This document shows, piece after piece, positions 45,778 to 54,349 of a stretch of DNA of 55,806 nt. The DNA comes from an uncultured Clostridiaceae bacterium (GTDB lineage: Bacteria; Bacillota; Clostridia; TANB77; CAG-508). Numbering within the stretch: the stretch's first letter is position 1; every line of letters begins with the position of its first letter. The notes below the pieces were generated by a model. The model was not told the origin of the DNA. It searched no databases and worked only from the letters and a program-made list of their open reading frames with translations. The stretch is taken from positions 1-55,806 of the forward strand of contig CATLDI010000003.1 in NCBI GenBank assembly GCA_949902805.1. Reading direction: 5' to 3'. Both the position numbers and the translations under genes were made by a program.

Positions 45778-47019
45778 ATGGATAATTTTCTGAAAGCGAG
45801 AGAAATTTTAAAAGAATATAATCAAGAACATTTACTATCTTTTTATGATGAATTAGATTATGAAGAAAAGGAGTTTTTAGTAAATCAAATTTTACGCATT
45901 GATTTTAAGCAAATTTTTGATTTATATGAAGCTTCTAAAACTGATGAGGTAATTCCTTGTAATTTGATAGAGCCTTTACCTTATTTTGATAAAACTAAAC
46001 TAAGTTGCGATGATCAAAACTCATATATAGCTTTAGGTGAAACTTACATAAAGGAAAATTCACTTGCGGTTGTTACAATGGCTGGTGGGCAAGGTACAAG
46101 GCTTGGGTATAAAGGTCCTAAAGGTAGCTTTGAACTTGATATAGTTCCTAAAAAATCTTTATTTGAAATATTATGTGATAATTTAAAAAAAGCAAATGCA
46201 GAGTATAATGTTACTATTCCTTGGTACATTATGACTAGTATTTATAATGATGAAGCTACTAAAAAGTTTTTTGAGGATAAGAACTTTTTTGGATATCCAA
46301 AAGATTCTATTAAATTCTTTACTCAATCACAGTTACCTTTAATAGATATAACTGAAAATTTGATATTAGAAGAAACTTATAAAATTAAAGAGGCTTCTAA
46401 TGGTAATGGTGATGTTTTTAGTGCACTAAAAAGACATGGAATGCTTCAAGATATGAAAAATAGAAATATTAAATGGGTGTTTTTTAGCGGTGTAGATAAT
46501 GTTATTTTGGATATCGTTGACCCTCTTTTTATAGGCTTAACTGCTAAGAATAATACCCCTATATCTTCTAAAACTTTATTTAAAGAAGATGCAAATTCTC
46601 CAGATTGGATTTTTGCGAAAAGAAATGGCAAGCCTGCTATAATTAATAGCTCACATTTAAGTACTGATATGAAAATAGCTAAAAATGAAAATGGTTATGA
46701 TTTATATAGAGAAATTAATATGCTTGCTCATTTATTTAGTATGCCTAGCGTTGAACTTATTGCTAATAGGAGCTTACCTTACCATAGGGCATTTAAGAAA
46801 AATACTTTTGTAAATGATGAAGGAATGAAACAAATACCCGAAAGCCCTAATACTTTTAAGTTTGAAACATTTATATTTGATGCTTTTTCGTATTTTGATG
46901 ATATGGTACTTTTACGAGTGAATAAAGAAGATGAATTTGCGCCTATTAAGGATTTTAATGGACCTCATAATCCAGAGGTTGCAAAGGATTTGTATTTGAA
47001 TAAATTAAATAGAATTTAA
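45778..47019 (+). CDS. UDPGP-family UTP--sugar-1-phosphate uridylyltransferase
   Basis: The nucleotide motif TMAGGQGTRLGYKGPKG (near residue 100) and PWYIMTSIYN, FFTQSQLPLID and GNGDVFSAL match the eukaryotic-like UDP-N-acetylglucosamine pyrophosphorylase (UAP1/AGX1) group rather than bacterial GalU or GlmU. It would make UDP-GlcNAc or a related nucleotide sugar for the wall. 413 residues, a normal bacterial size for this group. Terminator directly after the stop. No in-frame CGG. Confidence 0.88.
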   Translation: MDNFLKAREILKEYNQEHLLSFYDELDYEEKEFLVNQILRIDFKQIFDLYEASKTDEVIPCNLIEPLPYFDKTKLSCDDQNSYIALGETYIKENSLAVVTMAGGQGTRLGYKGPKGSFELDIVPKKSLFEILCDNLKKANAEYNVTIPWYIMTSIYNDEATKKFFEDKNFFGYPKDSIKFFTQSQLPLIDITENLILEETYKIKEASNGNGDVFSALKRHGMLQDMKNRNIKWVFFSGVDNVILDIVDPLFIGLTAKNNTPISSKTLFKEDANSPDWIFAKRNGKPAIINSSHLSTDMKIAKNENGYDLYREINMLAHLFSMPSVELIANRSLPYHRAFKKNTFVNDEGMKQIPESPNTFKFETFIFDAFSYFDDMVLLRVNKEDEFAPIKDFNGPHNPEVAKDLYLNKLNRI

Positions 47020-47044
47020 AATTGGCGTTATGCCAATTTTTTTT
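47018..47044. terminator. Bidirectional terminator
   Basis: AAAATTGGC / GCCAATTTT stem with T run; serves the UDPGP gene and the converging yraN gene. Confidence 0.88.
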
Positions 47045-47399
47045 ATTCAATTGCCTTTTTTATATGGTTTATATATACTTTACCTTTGCTTAAATATATC
47101 TCAATTACATCTAACCTTATAAAATCATCTTGCAAATTTCTTGAATACAAATAATATTCTGCTGCTTTCCAAAGATGTTTTTTCTTTGTATCATTTACTG
47201 CTTCTACTGCTAGTCCATATTTTTTATTTCTTCTTGTCTTTACTTCTATAAATACTATTTCATCTTTATCTAAGGCTATTATATCTATTTCTCCTTGCCT
47301 ACATTCAAAGTTTCTTTCTATTACATTGTATCCAATACTTTCTAAATACTCTGTCGCTATATCTTCTCCTTCTTTTCCTGTTTCTTGTTTGTAATACAT
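47043..47399 (-). CDS. yraN: YraN family (UPF0102) putative endonuclease
   Basis: The small nuclease-like fold has GKEGEDIATEYLESIGYNV, RQGEIDIIALDKDEIVFIEVK (shortened here: E-IDIIA-D and FIEVKTR catalytic residues) and AVNDTKKKHLWKAAEYYL. 118 residues, standard. It forms a minus-strand run with dprA (3 bases apart) and comM, a DNA-processing neighbourhood. No in-frame CGG. Confidence 0.9.
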   Translation of the reverse strand: MYYKQETGKEGEDIATEYLESIGYNVIERNFECRQGEIDIIALDKDEIVFIEVKTRRNKKYGLAVEAVNDTKKKHLWKAAEYYLYSRNLQDDFIRLDVIEIYLSKGKVYINHIKKAIE

Positions 47400-47402
47400 T
47401 TT

Positions 47403-48342
47403 TTACGTCTCCTTTATTTTTATTATATTTCCTGGAAGTGTTTCTACAAGCCCTTCTATTTCCATCATTGTAAGTTTTATATTTACTTCTGCAATATTTA
47501 TACTTAATGTTCTTGCTATTTCGTCGACATTTATTGGTGTTTTTGAAAGTAATTCATAAATTTCTCTATATTCTTTTTGCACTTTTATTTTTTTCTTTTT
47601 AGTATTTTTCCTTTCTTCTTCACATTGTATTTGTTTCTTATTTTCTTCTCTTACTTTTATTTTTGTTTTTTCATTTTCTTGTATTTTTTCTTCTCCTAAC
47701 TCAATTAATAGCTCATTTATATCGGTTAGGATGCATGCTCCTTTTTTTATTAAGTTATTTGTTCCTCTTCCAGTTTTATCTCCTATTCTACCTGGCACAC
47801 AATATACCTTTTTACCTTGCATACTACAATGCCTTGCTGTAACTGAGCTTCCACTTCTGAATTTTGCTTCTGCCACTATTGTGCATTCTGATATTCCTGC
47901 AATTATTCTATTTCTTACAGGAAAGTTTGATAAATTAACTTCTGTATTTGGTGGATATTCACTAATAATTGCACCACCATTTTTGATTATCTCTTTTGCT
48001 AAAATAATATTTTCTTCTGGATAAATGTGATTAAAGCCTGAACCTATAACAGCTATTGTCTTACCTTCTTCTGCCATAGAGTTTTTATGGCAAACTGTAT
48101 CTATTCCTATTGCTAAACCGACTTACTATTGTGATTCCTGATTTTGATAGGACTTTTGCAAAGTTTGATGCATAGTATTCGCCATAAGGTGTGCTATCTC
48201 TAGAGCCTACCATTGCTACGCATTTGTTATTTAGTAGCTTTACATTTCCCATTACATATAATTTTGATGGACATTTTTGCATTTTAAGTAATTTTTGTGG
48301 GAACTCTTTATCATTTTTATTTATTTCATAAATTTTGTTCAT
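47403..48342 (-). CDS. dprA: DNA-processing protein DprA with a CGGT +1 site
   Basis: Two frames, 48342-48085 and 48077-47403, join into one 312-residue DprA if a C at codon CGG (48118-48120) is skipped: AGT C GGT TTA gives Ser-Gly-Leu and restores SGLAIGIDTVCHKNSMAEEG, the conserved GLAxGID motif. Downstream features are complete: VIGSGFNHIYPEEN, RNRIIAGIS, SSVTARHCSMQGKKVYCVPG, and a winged-helix end. DprA loads RecA on incoming single-stranded DNA. As sequenced, a conventional ribosome stops after about 85 residues. Same break type as comM just upstream. Confidence 0.9.
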
Positions 48343-48360
48343 TTTTTCCTCCCTACCGTG

Positions 48361-49898
48361 CTACTTCCAGTATTTTTTATCTAAATTTCTATACTGTATT
48401 GCTTCCGAAATATGTGATACTTCTATATTTTCTTTTCCTTCTAAATCTGCTATTGTTCTTGCAACTTTTAGTATTCTTCCGTGGGCTCTTGCACTTAGAC
48501 CTAAACTTTCAAAGGCTCTTTGTAATATTTTCTTACTTTTATTATCTAGCTTGCAATATTCTTCTATTAGTTTTGGCGTAAGCTGTGAGTTTGAATATAT
48601 TTCTAAGCCTTTATACCTTTCTAATTGTATTTGCCTTGCTTTATTTACTCTTTGTTTTATTTGTTCAGATGTTTCTGCTTCATTGGTACTTTGTAATTTT
48701 TCGTATTTTACTGGTGTTACTTCTACTTGAATGTCTATTCTATCTAGTAATGGACCACTTATTCTTCCCATGTATTTTTGTATGCTTTGTGATGAACAAT
48801 TGCATTCTTTATCGGGTGATCCATAAAAACCGCATGGGCATGGATTCATTGAGGCTACTAACATGAAATTACATGGGTATGTTAGGCTTGCATTTACTCT
48901 GCTTATGCTTACTATTCCATCTTCTATTGGTGCTCTCATTACTTCTAGGGTACTTTTATTAAATTCTGGTAGTTCATCTAAAAATAGCACTCCATTATGT
49001 GCTAAGCTTATTTCTCCCGGCTTTGGAATTCTGCCTCCTCCTACCAGTGAGCTTGGTGATATTGTGTGGTGTGGTGCTCTAAATGGTCTTACTGTTATAA
49101 GTGGGGTTTGTTTTGTTAGCACTCCTGCTATACTATGTATTTTTGTTGTTTCTAATGCTTCTTCAAAGCTTAAGTCTGGTAAAATTGATGGTATTCTTCT
49201 TGCCATCATGGTTTTTCCGAGAGCCGAGGTGCACCGAATAAGGAGTAGGTTATGCCCGGCCTGCGGCTGCTATTTCTAAAGCTCTTTTTATATTTTCTTG
49301 TCCTTTTACTTCTGAGAAATCTAATAGATATTTATTTTGTTTTGAAAATAAGTTATTTATATCGGTTTTGTATGTTGGAATTGTAACTTTTGAATTTAAA
49401 TAATTTACTACTTGATTTAAACTTTCTGCACCTAATACTTCTATTCCTTCTACAACAGAGGCTTCTTTTGCGTTTTCTTTTGGTACTACTATCGTTTCTA
49501 TTCCTAGCTTTTTTGCTTCAATACACATTGGCAGAACTCCATCTACTTTGTTTATTTTTCCATCAAGTGAAAGTTCTCCTATAAATGCAATATCTTCTAG
49601 CCTACCTTTTTCTAAATATTCTGTACAATTTAGTACTCCTATTGCAATTGGCAAGTCAAAAAATGAGCCTTCTTTTTTTGTGTCTGCTGGTGCTAAATTT
49701 ACAACTATTTTTCTGCTTTGCAGCTCATAACCAGAATTTTTTATAGCGGTTTTTACTCTTTCTTTTGCCTCCCTTATACTAGTATCTGGAAGCCCAACAA
49801 TCTCCCAGCCGTGGCATACCACCTGAAACATCTACTTGTACAGAAATAAGGTAGCCTTCTAACCCAAGTAGTGACATACTTTTTACTATTGATAACAT
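48361..49898 (-). CDS. comM: ComM/YifB Mg-chelatase-like ATPase with five CGGN +1 sites
   Basis: ComM is a hexameric helicase acting in branch migration during natural transformation. From ATG 49898 (MLSIVKSMSLLGLEGYL) the frame breaks five times, each time at an in-frame CGG: 49809-49811 (CCA C GGC), 49256-49258 (GGC C GGG), 49234-49236 (ATT C GGT), 49224-49226 (CCT C GGC) and 49217-49219 (TCT C GGA). Skipping one C at each restores GGMPGWEIVGLPDTS and the Walker A region AAAGGHNLLLIGAPGSGKTM and leaves exactly 510 codons plus stop. Later motifs are normal (HNGVLFLDELPEF, AMNPCPCGFYG-like, RAHGRILKVARTIADL). The rest of the gene shows no decay. Confidence 0.9.
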
Positions 49899-50036
49899 AT
49901 TCTTTTTTTCCTTTCATTTTTAGGATTTTTTAACCTTGAATTAGGTTAGTTTGATTTTTAATTTTTTTGAATTAATTTCTATTATATTAGCATCATTTAC
50001 ATAATTTGTAAATAGTTTTTTGAAATTTTTTTAAAA

Positions 50037-50086
50037 TTGTCAGTAGGGACGGAGCTTTTTGACAATTTTATTGTCAATAGGGACAC
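50037..50086. repeat. GGGAC/GTCCC repeat downstream of the RAYT gene
   Basis: TTGTCAGTAGGGACGGAGC then an inner palindrome TTGACAATTTTATTGTCAA (50059-50077) and TAGGGAC. It is an inverted near-identical copy of the repeat at 51871-51923. Confidence 0.85.
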
Positions 50087-50100
50087 TCTTTTTAACCATT

Positions 50101-50778
50101 TTATTCTTTATATAGTTTTCTTATTGTTTCCCTATTTATATTTGTACATTCCGCTATTTCCCTTAATGAACACTTAGTCTTTTGTTTTATTATTATAATA
50201 AGTTCCCTTAACTTTTGTTTATTTAATCTTAAATATTCTAATTGCAAATTATTTTCTATTAAGAATTCTTCTATAATATCTTCACATTTATCAATATTTT
50301 CATCTGTATCTATAAAATTATAATTTTTTGCAATGTTGTTTTTATATTTTCTATGGTTTGAATATGGATATTCTGATGCTTTATTGCACATACCAGCTTT
50401 TACTGGGTTGTTATATATATAATTTATGCAACTATATAACTGTTCTTCAGTATAAATTCCCTCTGATCTATACCTATCTCTAAATACATATCCTACCTTT
50501 TCATATTTCTTATTATAATAAATTGCATATTTCGTGTTCAGTCTTTGCATATATTTACTTAGTTCATTTATTTCTTCTGCTTTTATTAGCATATGTGCAT
50601 GATTGTTCATAATGCAATATGCTAGTATTTTTACTTTTTGTTTTTCTATTAAATTATACATTATCTTAATATAGTACTTAATATCTTCTTCTCTTTCAAA
50701 TATATAATTTTTATTGATTCCTTGTGTTATAACATGAAAATATATTGTTTTAATATAATTTCTTGGATATCTTGACAT
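50101..50778 (-). CDS. REP-associated tyrosine transposase (RAYT, Y1/HUH)
   Basis: The Y1 transposase fold shows the HUH pair in IMNNHAHMLIKA near residue 60, the GYVFRDRYRSEGIYTEEQL segment, and the catalytic Tyr in CINYIYNNPVKAG near 120, the RAYT signature. A C-terminal helix-turn-helix (KCSLREIAECTNINRETIR) follows at 195-222. Such proteins cleave single-stranded REP hairpins and are thought to spread them. Palindromic GGGAC/GTCCC repeats lie on both sides (50037 and 50932) and a further one at 51871. 225 residues. No in-frame CGG. Confidence 0.88.
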   Translation of the reverse strand: MSRYPRNYIKTIYFHVITQGINKNYIFEREEDIKYYIKIMYNLIEKQKVKILAYCIMNNHAHMLIKAEEINELSKYMQRLNTKYAIYYNKKYEKVGYVFRDRYRSEGIYTEEQLYSCINYIYNNPVKAGMCNKASEYPYSNHRKYKNNIAKNYNFIDTDENIDKCEDIIEEFLIENNLQLEYLRLNKQKLRELIIIIKQKTKCSLREIAECTNINRETIRKLYKE

Positions 50779-50901
50779 AAATTACCTCCTTAGAATAAAA
50801 TTTTTTAAAATACAAAAATAGTATGATATAAATTAATTTTTATTATATCATACTATTTCTATTAATTTTGACGAAAATTGTCTTCTGTTTATTTTTATAT
50901 A

Positions 50902-51510
50902 TTAATTATTTAAAATGTCAATACTCTTTAATGACTGTCCCTTTTGACACTTTTTTAATATGTCATATACCTTATGAATAGGTAATCCTACTACTGCCCA
51001 GTAATTTCCGTTTATCTTTTCAATAAATACTGCAAACTCTCCTTGTACTGCATAAGCTCCTGCTTTATCCATTGCTTCTCCTGTTGCTATCCAGTTTTTT
51101 ATTTCTTCATCTGTCATATTTTTAAAATGTATTTCTGTTATTTCGTAGTCTATGTATTCTTCATATTCTCCATTTTTTTCTACTAATATTGCTAGACCTG
51201 TTATTACTTGATGTTTTGTTCCATTTAGTTCTTTTAATATTTTGAATGCATCTTCTTCATTTTTTGGTTTTCCATATATTTTTCCATTTTTTATAACCAT
51301 TGTGTCTGAACCTATTACTATTCTATCTCCTGTGGTTTCATCAAATACTGTTTTTGCTTTTATGTATGATAGTCTTTTTGCTTGCTCTTCTATAGTAAGT
51401 CCATTTTCTAAAGTTTCCTCTGCGTCGCTTACTATTACTTCATATTTTAGGTTTAACATGTCCATTAATTCTTTTCTTCTTGGTGATTTTGATGCTAGTA
51501 TTATTTTCAT
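50902..51510 (-). CDS. maf: Maf-family nucleoside triphosphate pyrophosphatase
   Basis: Family signatures ILASKSPRRKELM at the start, VIGSDTMVIKNGKIYGKP near residue 70 and GAYAVQGEFAVFIEKINGNY near 150. Maf hydrolyses non-canonical or excess dTTP/UTP and influences septation. The last codons (KCQKGQSLKS) are encoded by a GGGAC/GTCCC repeat (50932-50956), so the natural C-terminus has been replaced or extended by repeat insertion. A 43-residue ORF lies just upstream. No in-frame CGG. Confidence 0.93.
   Translation of the reverse strand: MKIILASKSPRRKELMDMLNLKYEVIVSDAEETLENGLTIEEQAKRLSYIKAKTVFDETTGDRIVIGSDTMVIKNGKIYGKPKNEEDAFKILKELNGTKHQVITGLAILVEKNGEYEEYIDYEITEIHFKNMTDEEIKNWIATGEAMDKAGAYAVQGEFAVFIEKINGNYWAVVGLPIHKVYDILKKCQKGQSLKSIDILNN
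50932..50956. repeat. GGGAC/GTCCC half-repeat inside the maf 3' end
   Basis: GACTGTCCCTTTTGACAC matches the left half of the repeat at 51871 (GTCTGTCCCTTTTGACA). It lies about 150 bases upstream of the RAYT start. Confidence 0.75.
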
Positions 51511-51553
51511 TTTTTATTGGTTTGCTTTCTATAGCAAACTTTCCTCCTTTTAT

Positions 51554-51685
51554 TTATATATTTTTAGTGTATTTGCATTTTGGATAATTGCTACATCCAT
51601 AGAATTCTCCACTTTTTCCTTTATATTGTGGTGATTTTAGTTTTAATATTATTATGATTAATGCTATCATTATAATTATATACAT
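51554..51685 (-). CDS. Small membrane protein with topoisomerase-type zinc half-finger
   Basis: GAGGAG lies 8-9 bases before the ATG at 51685. The 43-residue product has one membrane helix (MYIIIMIALIIIILKL) followed by EFYGCSNYPKCKYTKNI, the second half of a C4 topoisomerase zinc-finger. It is 43 bases upstream of maf in the same direction. The zinc site has only two Cys, so it may dimerise or be a relic. No CGG. Confidence 0.6.
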   Translation of the reverse strand: MYIIIMIALIIIILKLKSPQYKGKSGEFYGCSNYPKCKYTKNI

Positions 51686-52074
51686 TACTTTTTCTCCTCT
51701 TTTGTGTTTGCTTTTTAAGTATATCATTTTATTCTTGTTATTTAAATATTTTTTGTCAAAATTTTACATTTTCTTATAATTTTATAAGCAATACATTATT
51801 ATTTTCATATATATTAGCAGAAAACTTAGAGCTTTATAAACGTTATTAATTATTTTTTATTTTTTTAAAGGTCTGTCCCTTTTGACAATAAAATTGTCAA
51901 AAAGCTCCGTCCCTTTTGACAATTAATTATTTATTTTTGAAAAAATGTTTAATTTCTATTTACAACCTGGAAATAATATGATAAATTAGTATACATAATT
52001 TAATCAAATGTTTTGCATCTTTACATTTCCTGTAGTATAATTATTAAATATATATAAGAAAAGAGGTTTTTTTA
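51686..52074. repeat. Gene-free stretch with a GGGAC/GTCCC repeat
   Basis: The repeat lies at 51871-51923: GTCTGTCCCTTTTGACAA, TAAAATTGTCAAAAAGC, TCCGTCCCTTTTGACAATT. It is inverted relative to the copy at 50037-50086, so the two copies bracket RAYT, maf and the 43-residue ORF. The rest is AT-rich with a likely recQ promoter (TATAAT-like at about 52035). Confidence 0.8.
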
Positions 52075-54228
52075 TTGACACCTAATGAAGTTTTAAAAAA
52101 ATATTTTGGTTATGATAATTTTAGGGCTGGACAGGCTAAAATTATTAGCCATATTTTAGAAAAAGAGGATTGTTTGGGTATTATGCCTACTGGGGCTGGT
52201 AAGTCTATTTGTTATCAAATTCCTGCTATGGTTTTTGAGGGAGTTACGGTTGTTATTTCTCCACTTATTTCACTTATGAAGGATCAAGTAGATAGTTTGA
52301 ACCAGGTTGGTATTCCTGCTACATATATTAATAGTTCGTTAACTGAAAATGAGTATTTACAAACTATTCAGAATATTTACCATGGAATGTATAAAATTAT
52401 TTATGTTGCACCTGAAAGGTTTTTTTCAGATACTTTTATTAGCATGCTTAATTTTTTGAATATTTCAATGGTTGCAATTGATGAAGCGCACTGTGTTTCA
52501 CAATGGGGGCATGATTTTAGGCCTAGTTATTGTGAAATTTCAAAAGTTATTAGTAGTTTAAATAAAAGACCTGTTGTTGTTTCTTTTACAGCTACTGCTA
52601 CAGAGGCTGTTAAAGATGATATTATTAAATTACTAGATTTGCGAAGCCCTTTTGTTTTGACTACTGGCTTTGATAGAACTAACCTTTATTTTGGAGTTGA
52701 GACACCTGAAAATAAAAAAGAATTCTTGCTTAAATTTTTAGAAGAGCATAAGAATGTGTCTGGAATTATTTATTGTTCTACTAGAAAGACTGTTGATGAA
52801 GTTTATGAAAGACTTATAAATTATGGTTATAAAGTTTCTAAATATCATGCAGGTATGACTGAAAAAAATAGAACTATTTCTCAAGATGATTTTGTATATG
52901 ATAGAACTGAAATTATGGTTGCTACAAATGCTTTTGGAATGGGTATTGATAAATCTAATGTAAGGTATGTTATTCACTATAATATGCCTTCTGATTTGGA
53001 AAGCTATTATCAAGAGGCTGGACGTGCTGGGCGTGATGGTGATAAAGCTGAGTGTGTGTTACTTTTTAGTAGGGCTGATGTTGTTACTAATAAGTTTTTA
53101 ATTGAGCATTCTTCTGAAGGAAACCATTTGGTAGAGTATCAGAAATTAAATGAAATTGTAGATTATTGCAATACTAGTAAATGCCTTAGAAGTTATATTT
53201 TAGAGTATTTTGGTGAGACACCTAAGTTTGATAATTGTAAGTTTTGCTCTAATTGTAATTCTGAAATAGAAATAACTGATATTACTGTTGATAGTAAAAA
53301 AATTCTTTCTTGTATTAAAAGAATGCATGAGCGTTTTGGTGCTGGTTTGGTGACCGATGTACTTAAAGGTTCTAAGTCCGCTAAGGTTAAGTCTTTTGGT
53401 TTCGACTCACTTTCTACTTATGGAATTATGAGTGATTATAGTAGAGATACTATTCGAGATTTAATTTCTTTTTTAGTTGCAGAGGGCTATGTTAAGAGTA
53501 TTGGCGATAAGTATCCTATTTTGGCTTTAGATGTTAAGGCAAATGATGTTTTATTTTCTGATGCACAGGTTGTTATTAAGAAGAAAATTGAAAGAATTTT
53601 GAAGCCTGAAAAGAATAGTAAAAATGACTTTGAAAGCTTACCTTTTGATAGTGACTTATTTGAGATATTACGAGAACTTAGGATGGATGTTGCTAACAAA
53701 AATAATGTTCCACCTTTTATTATATTTGCAGACGTTTCTTTAAAGCAAATGTCCACATATTACCCAACAGATGTGGATAGTATGCTTAAAATAAGTGGAG
53801 TAGGTAGCTTTAAATTAGAGAAATATGGTGATGTTTTTATTGATGCTATTAAAAATTATGTAATAGAACATGATATTAAGAAAGCGCCTGTTTCGGAAAA
53901 AGCTAGTATTAAAAGTAGTGTTACTCCTAAAGTTGATTCTAAACAAGTTAGCTATGAGCTTTATACTAGGGATGGAAAAAGTATTAAAGAGATTGCTGAA
54001 ATTAGAGGATTAACTGTAAGAACTGTTGAGCAACATTTGTTAGATTGTTATGAGAGTGGAATGGATATTAATTTGGAATGTATGGTTAATACTAAGTTTG
54101 AAAACGAAATTTATAGTGCTATTAATATGTGTAATTCTGGTAGGCTGCGAGAAATTAAAGATATGCTTCCTGAAGAAGTTAGTTATTTTGATATTAAATA
54201 TTATATTATAAATATGGATATTAAATAA
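52075..54228 (+). CDS. recQ: ATP-dependent DNA helicase RecQ
   Basis: The helicase core has GIMPTGAGKSICYQIP (Walker A), AIDEAHCVSQWGHDFRP (DEAH), FTATAT and YQEAGRAGRDG. The RQC zinc site is CLRSYILEYFGE with CKFCSNC. An HRDC-like region (about 525-590) follows, and a C-terminal helix-turn-helix (KSIKEIAEIRGLTVRTVEQH). It unwinds DNA in recombination and repair. The start is TTG at 52075 with AAGAGG upstream; the next residues TPNEVLKKYFGYDNFRAGQ match the family start. 717 residues. No in-frame CGG. Confidence 0.95.
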   Translation: MTPNEVLKKYFGYDNFRAGQAKIISHILEKEDCLGIMPTGAGKSICYQIPAMVFEGVTVVISPLISLMKDQVDSLNQVGIPATYINSSLTENEYLQTIQNIYHGMYKIIYVAPERFFSDTFISMLNFLNISMVAIDEAHCVSQWGHDFRPSYCEISKVISSLNKRPVVVSFTATATEAVKDDIIKLLDLRSPFVLTTGFDRTNLYFGVETPENKKEFLLKFLEEHKNVSGIIYCSTRKTVDEVYERLINYGYKVSKYHAGMTEKNRTISQDDFVYDRTEIMVATNAFGMGIDKSNVRYVIHYNMPSDLESYYQEAGRAGRDGDKAECVLLFSRADVVTNKFLIEHSSEGNHLVEYQKLNEIVDYCNTSKCLRSYILEYFGETPKFDNCKFCSNCNSEIEITDITVDSKKILSCIKRMHERFGAGLVTDVLKGSKSAKVKSFGFDSLSTYGIMSDYSRDTIRDLISFLVAEGYVKSIGDKYPILALDVKANDVLFSDAQVVIKKKIERILKPEKNSKNDFESLPFDSDLFEILRELRMDVANKNNVPPFIIFADVSLKQMSTYYPTDVDSMLKISGVGSFKLEKYGDVFIDAIKNYVIEHDIKKAPVSEKASIKSSVTPKVDSKQVSYELYTRDGKSIKEIAEIRGLTVRTVEQHLLDCYESGMDINLECMVNTKFENEIYSAINMCNSGRLREIKDMLPEEVSYFDIKYYIINMDIK

Positions 54229-54293
54229 AATTAGTTTCTCTATATGTATAGTTAAACTTACCTTGAAATAGTTTTTCTATACCTATATTAAAT

Positions 54294-54342
54294 TTGGATA
54301 GTATTAAAAGAATTTATTTTTTAATTTCTTTTGATACTATCC
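54294..54342. terminator. Terminator between recQ and the converging HNH pseudogene
   Basis: GGATAGTATTAAAAGAA / TTCTTTTGATACTATCC stem with an AT-rich loop. Confidence 0.8.
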
Positions 54343-54349
54343 ATTTTTT

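Noticed and set aside
10187..49811. Reading the CGGN breaks as random pseudogenisation
   Set aside because: Ten of ten are one C before an in-frame GGN and each restores conserved sequence; random indels would vary in base, place and phase. A systematic base-calling artefact is not excluded and is kept as the main alternative.
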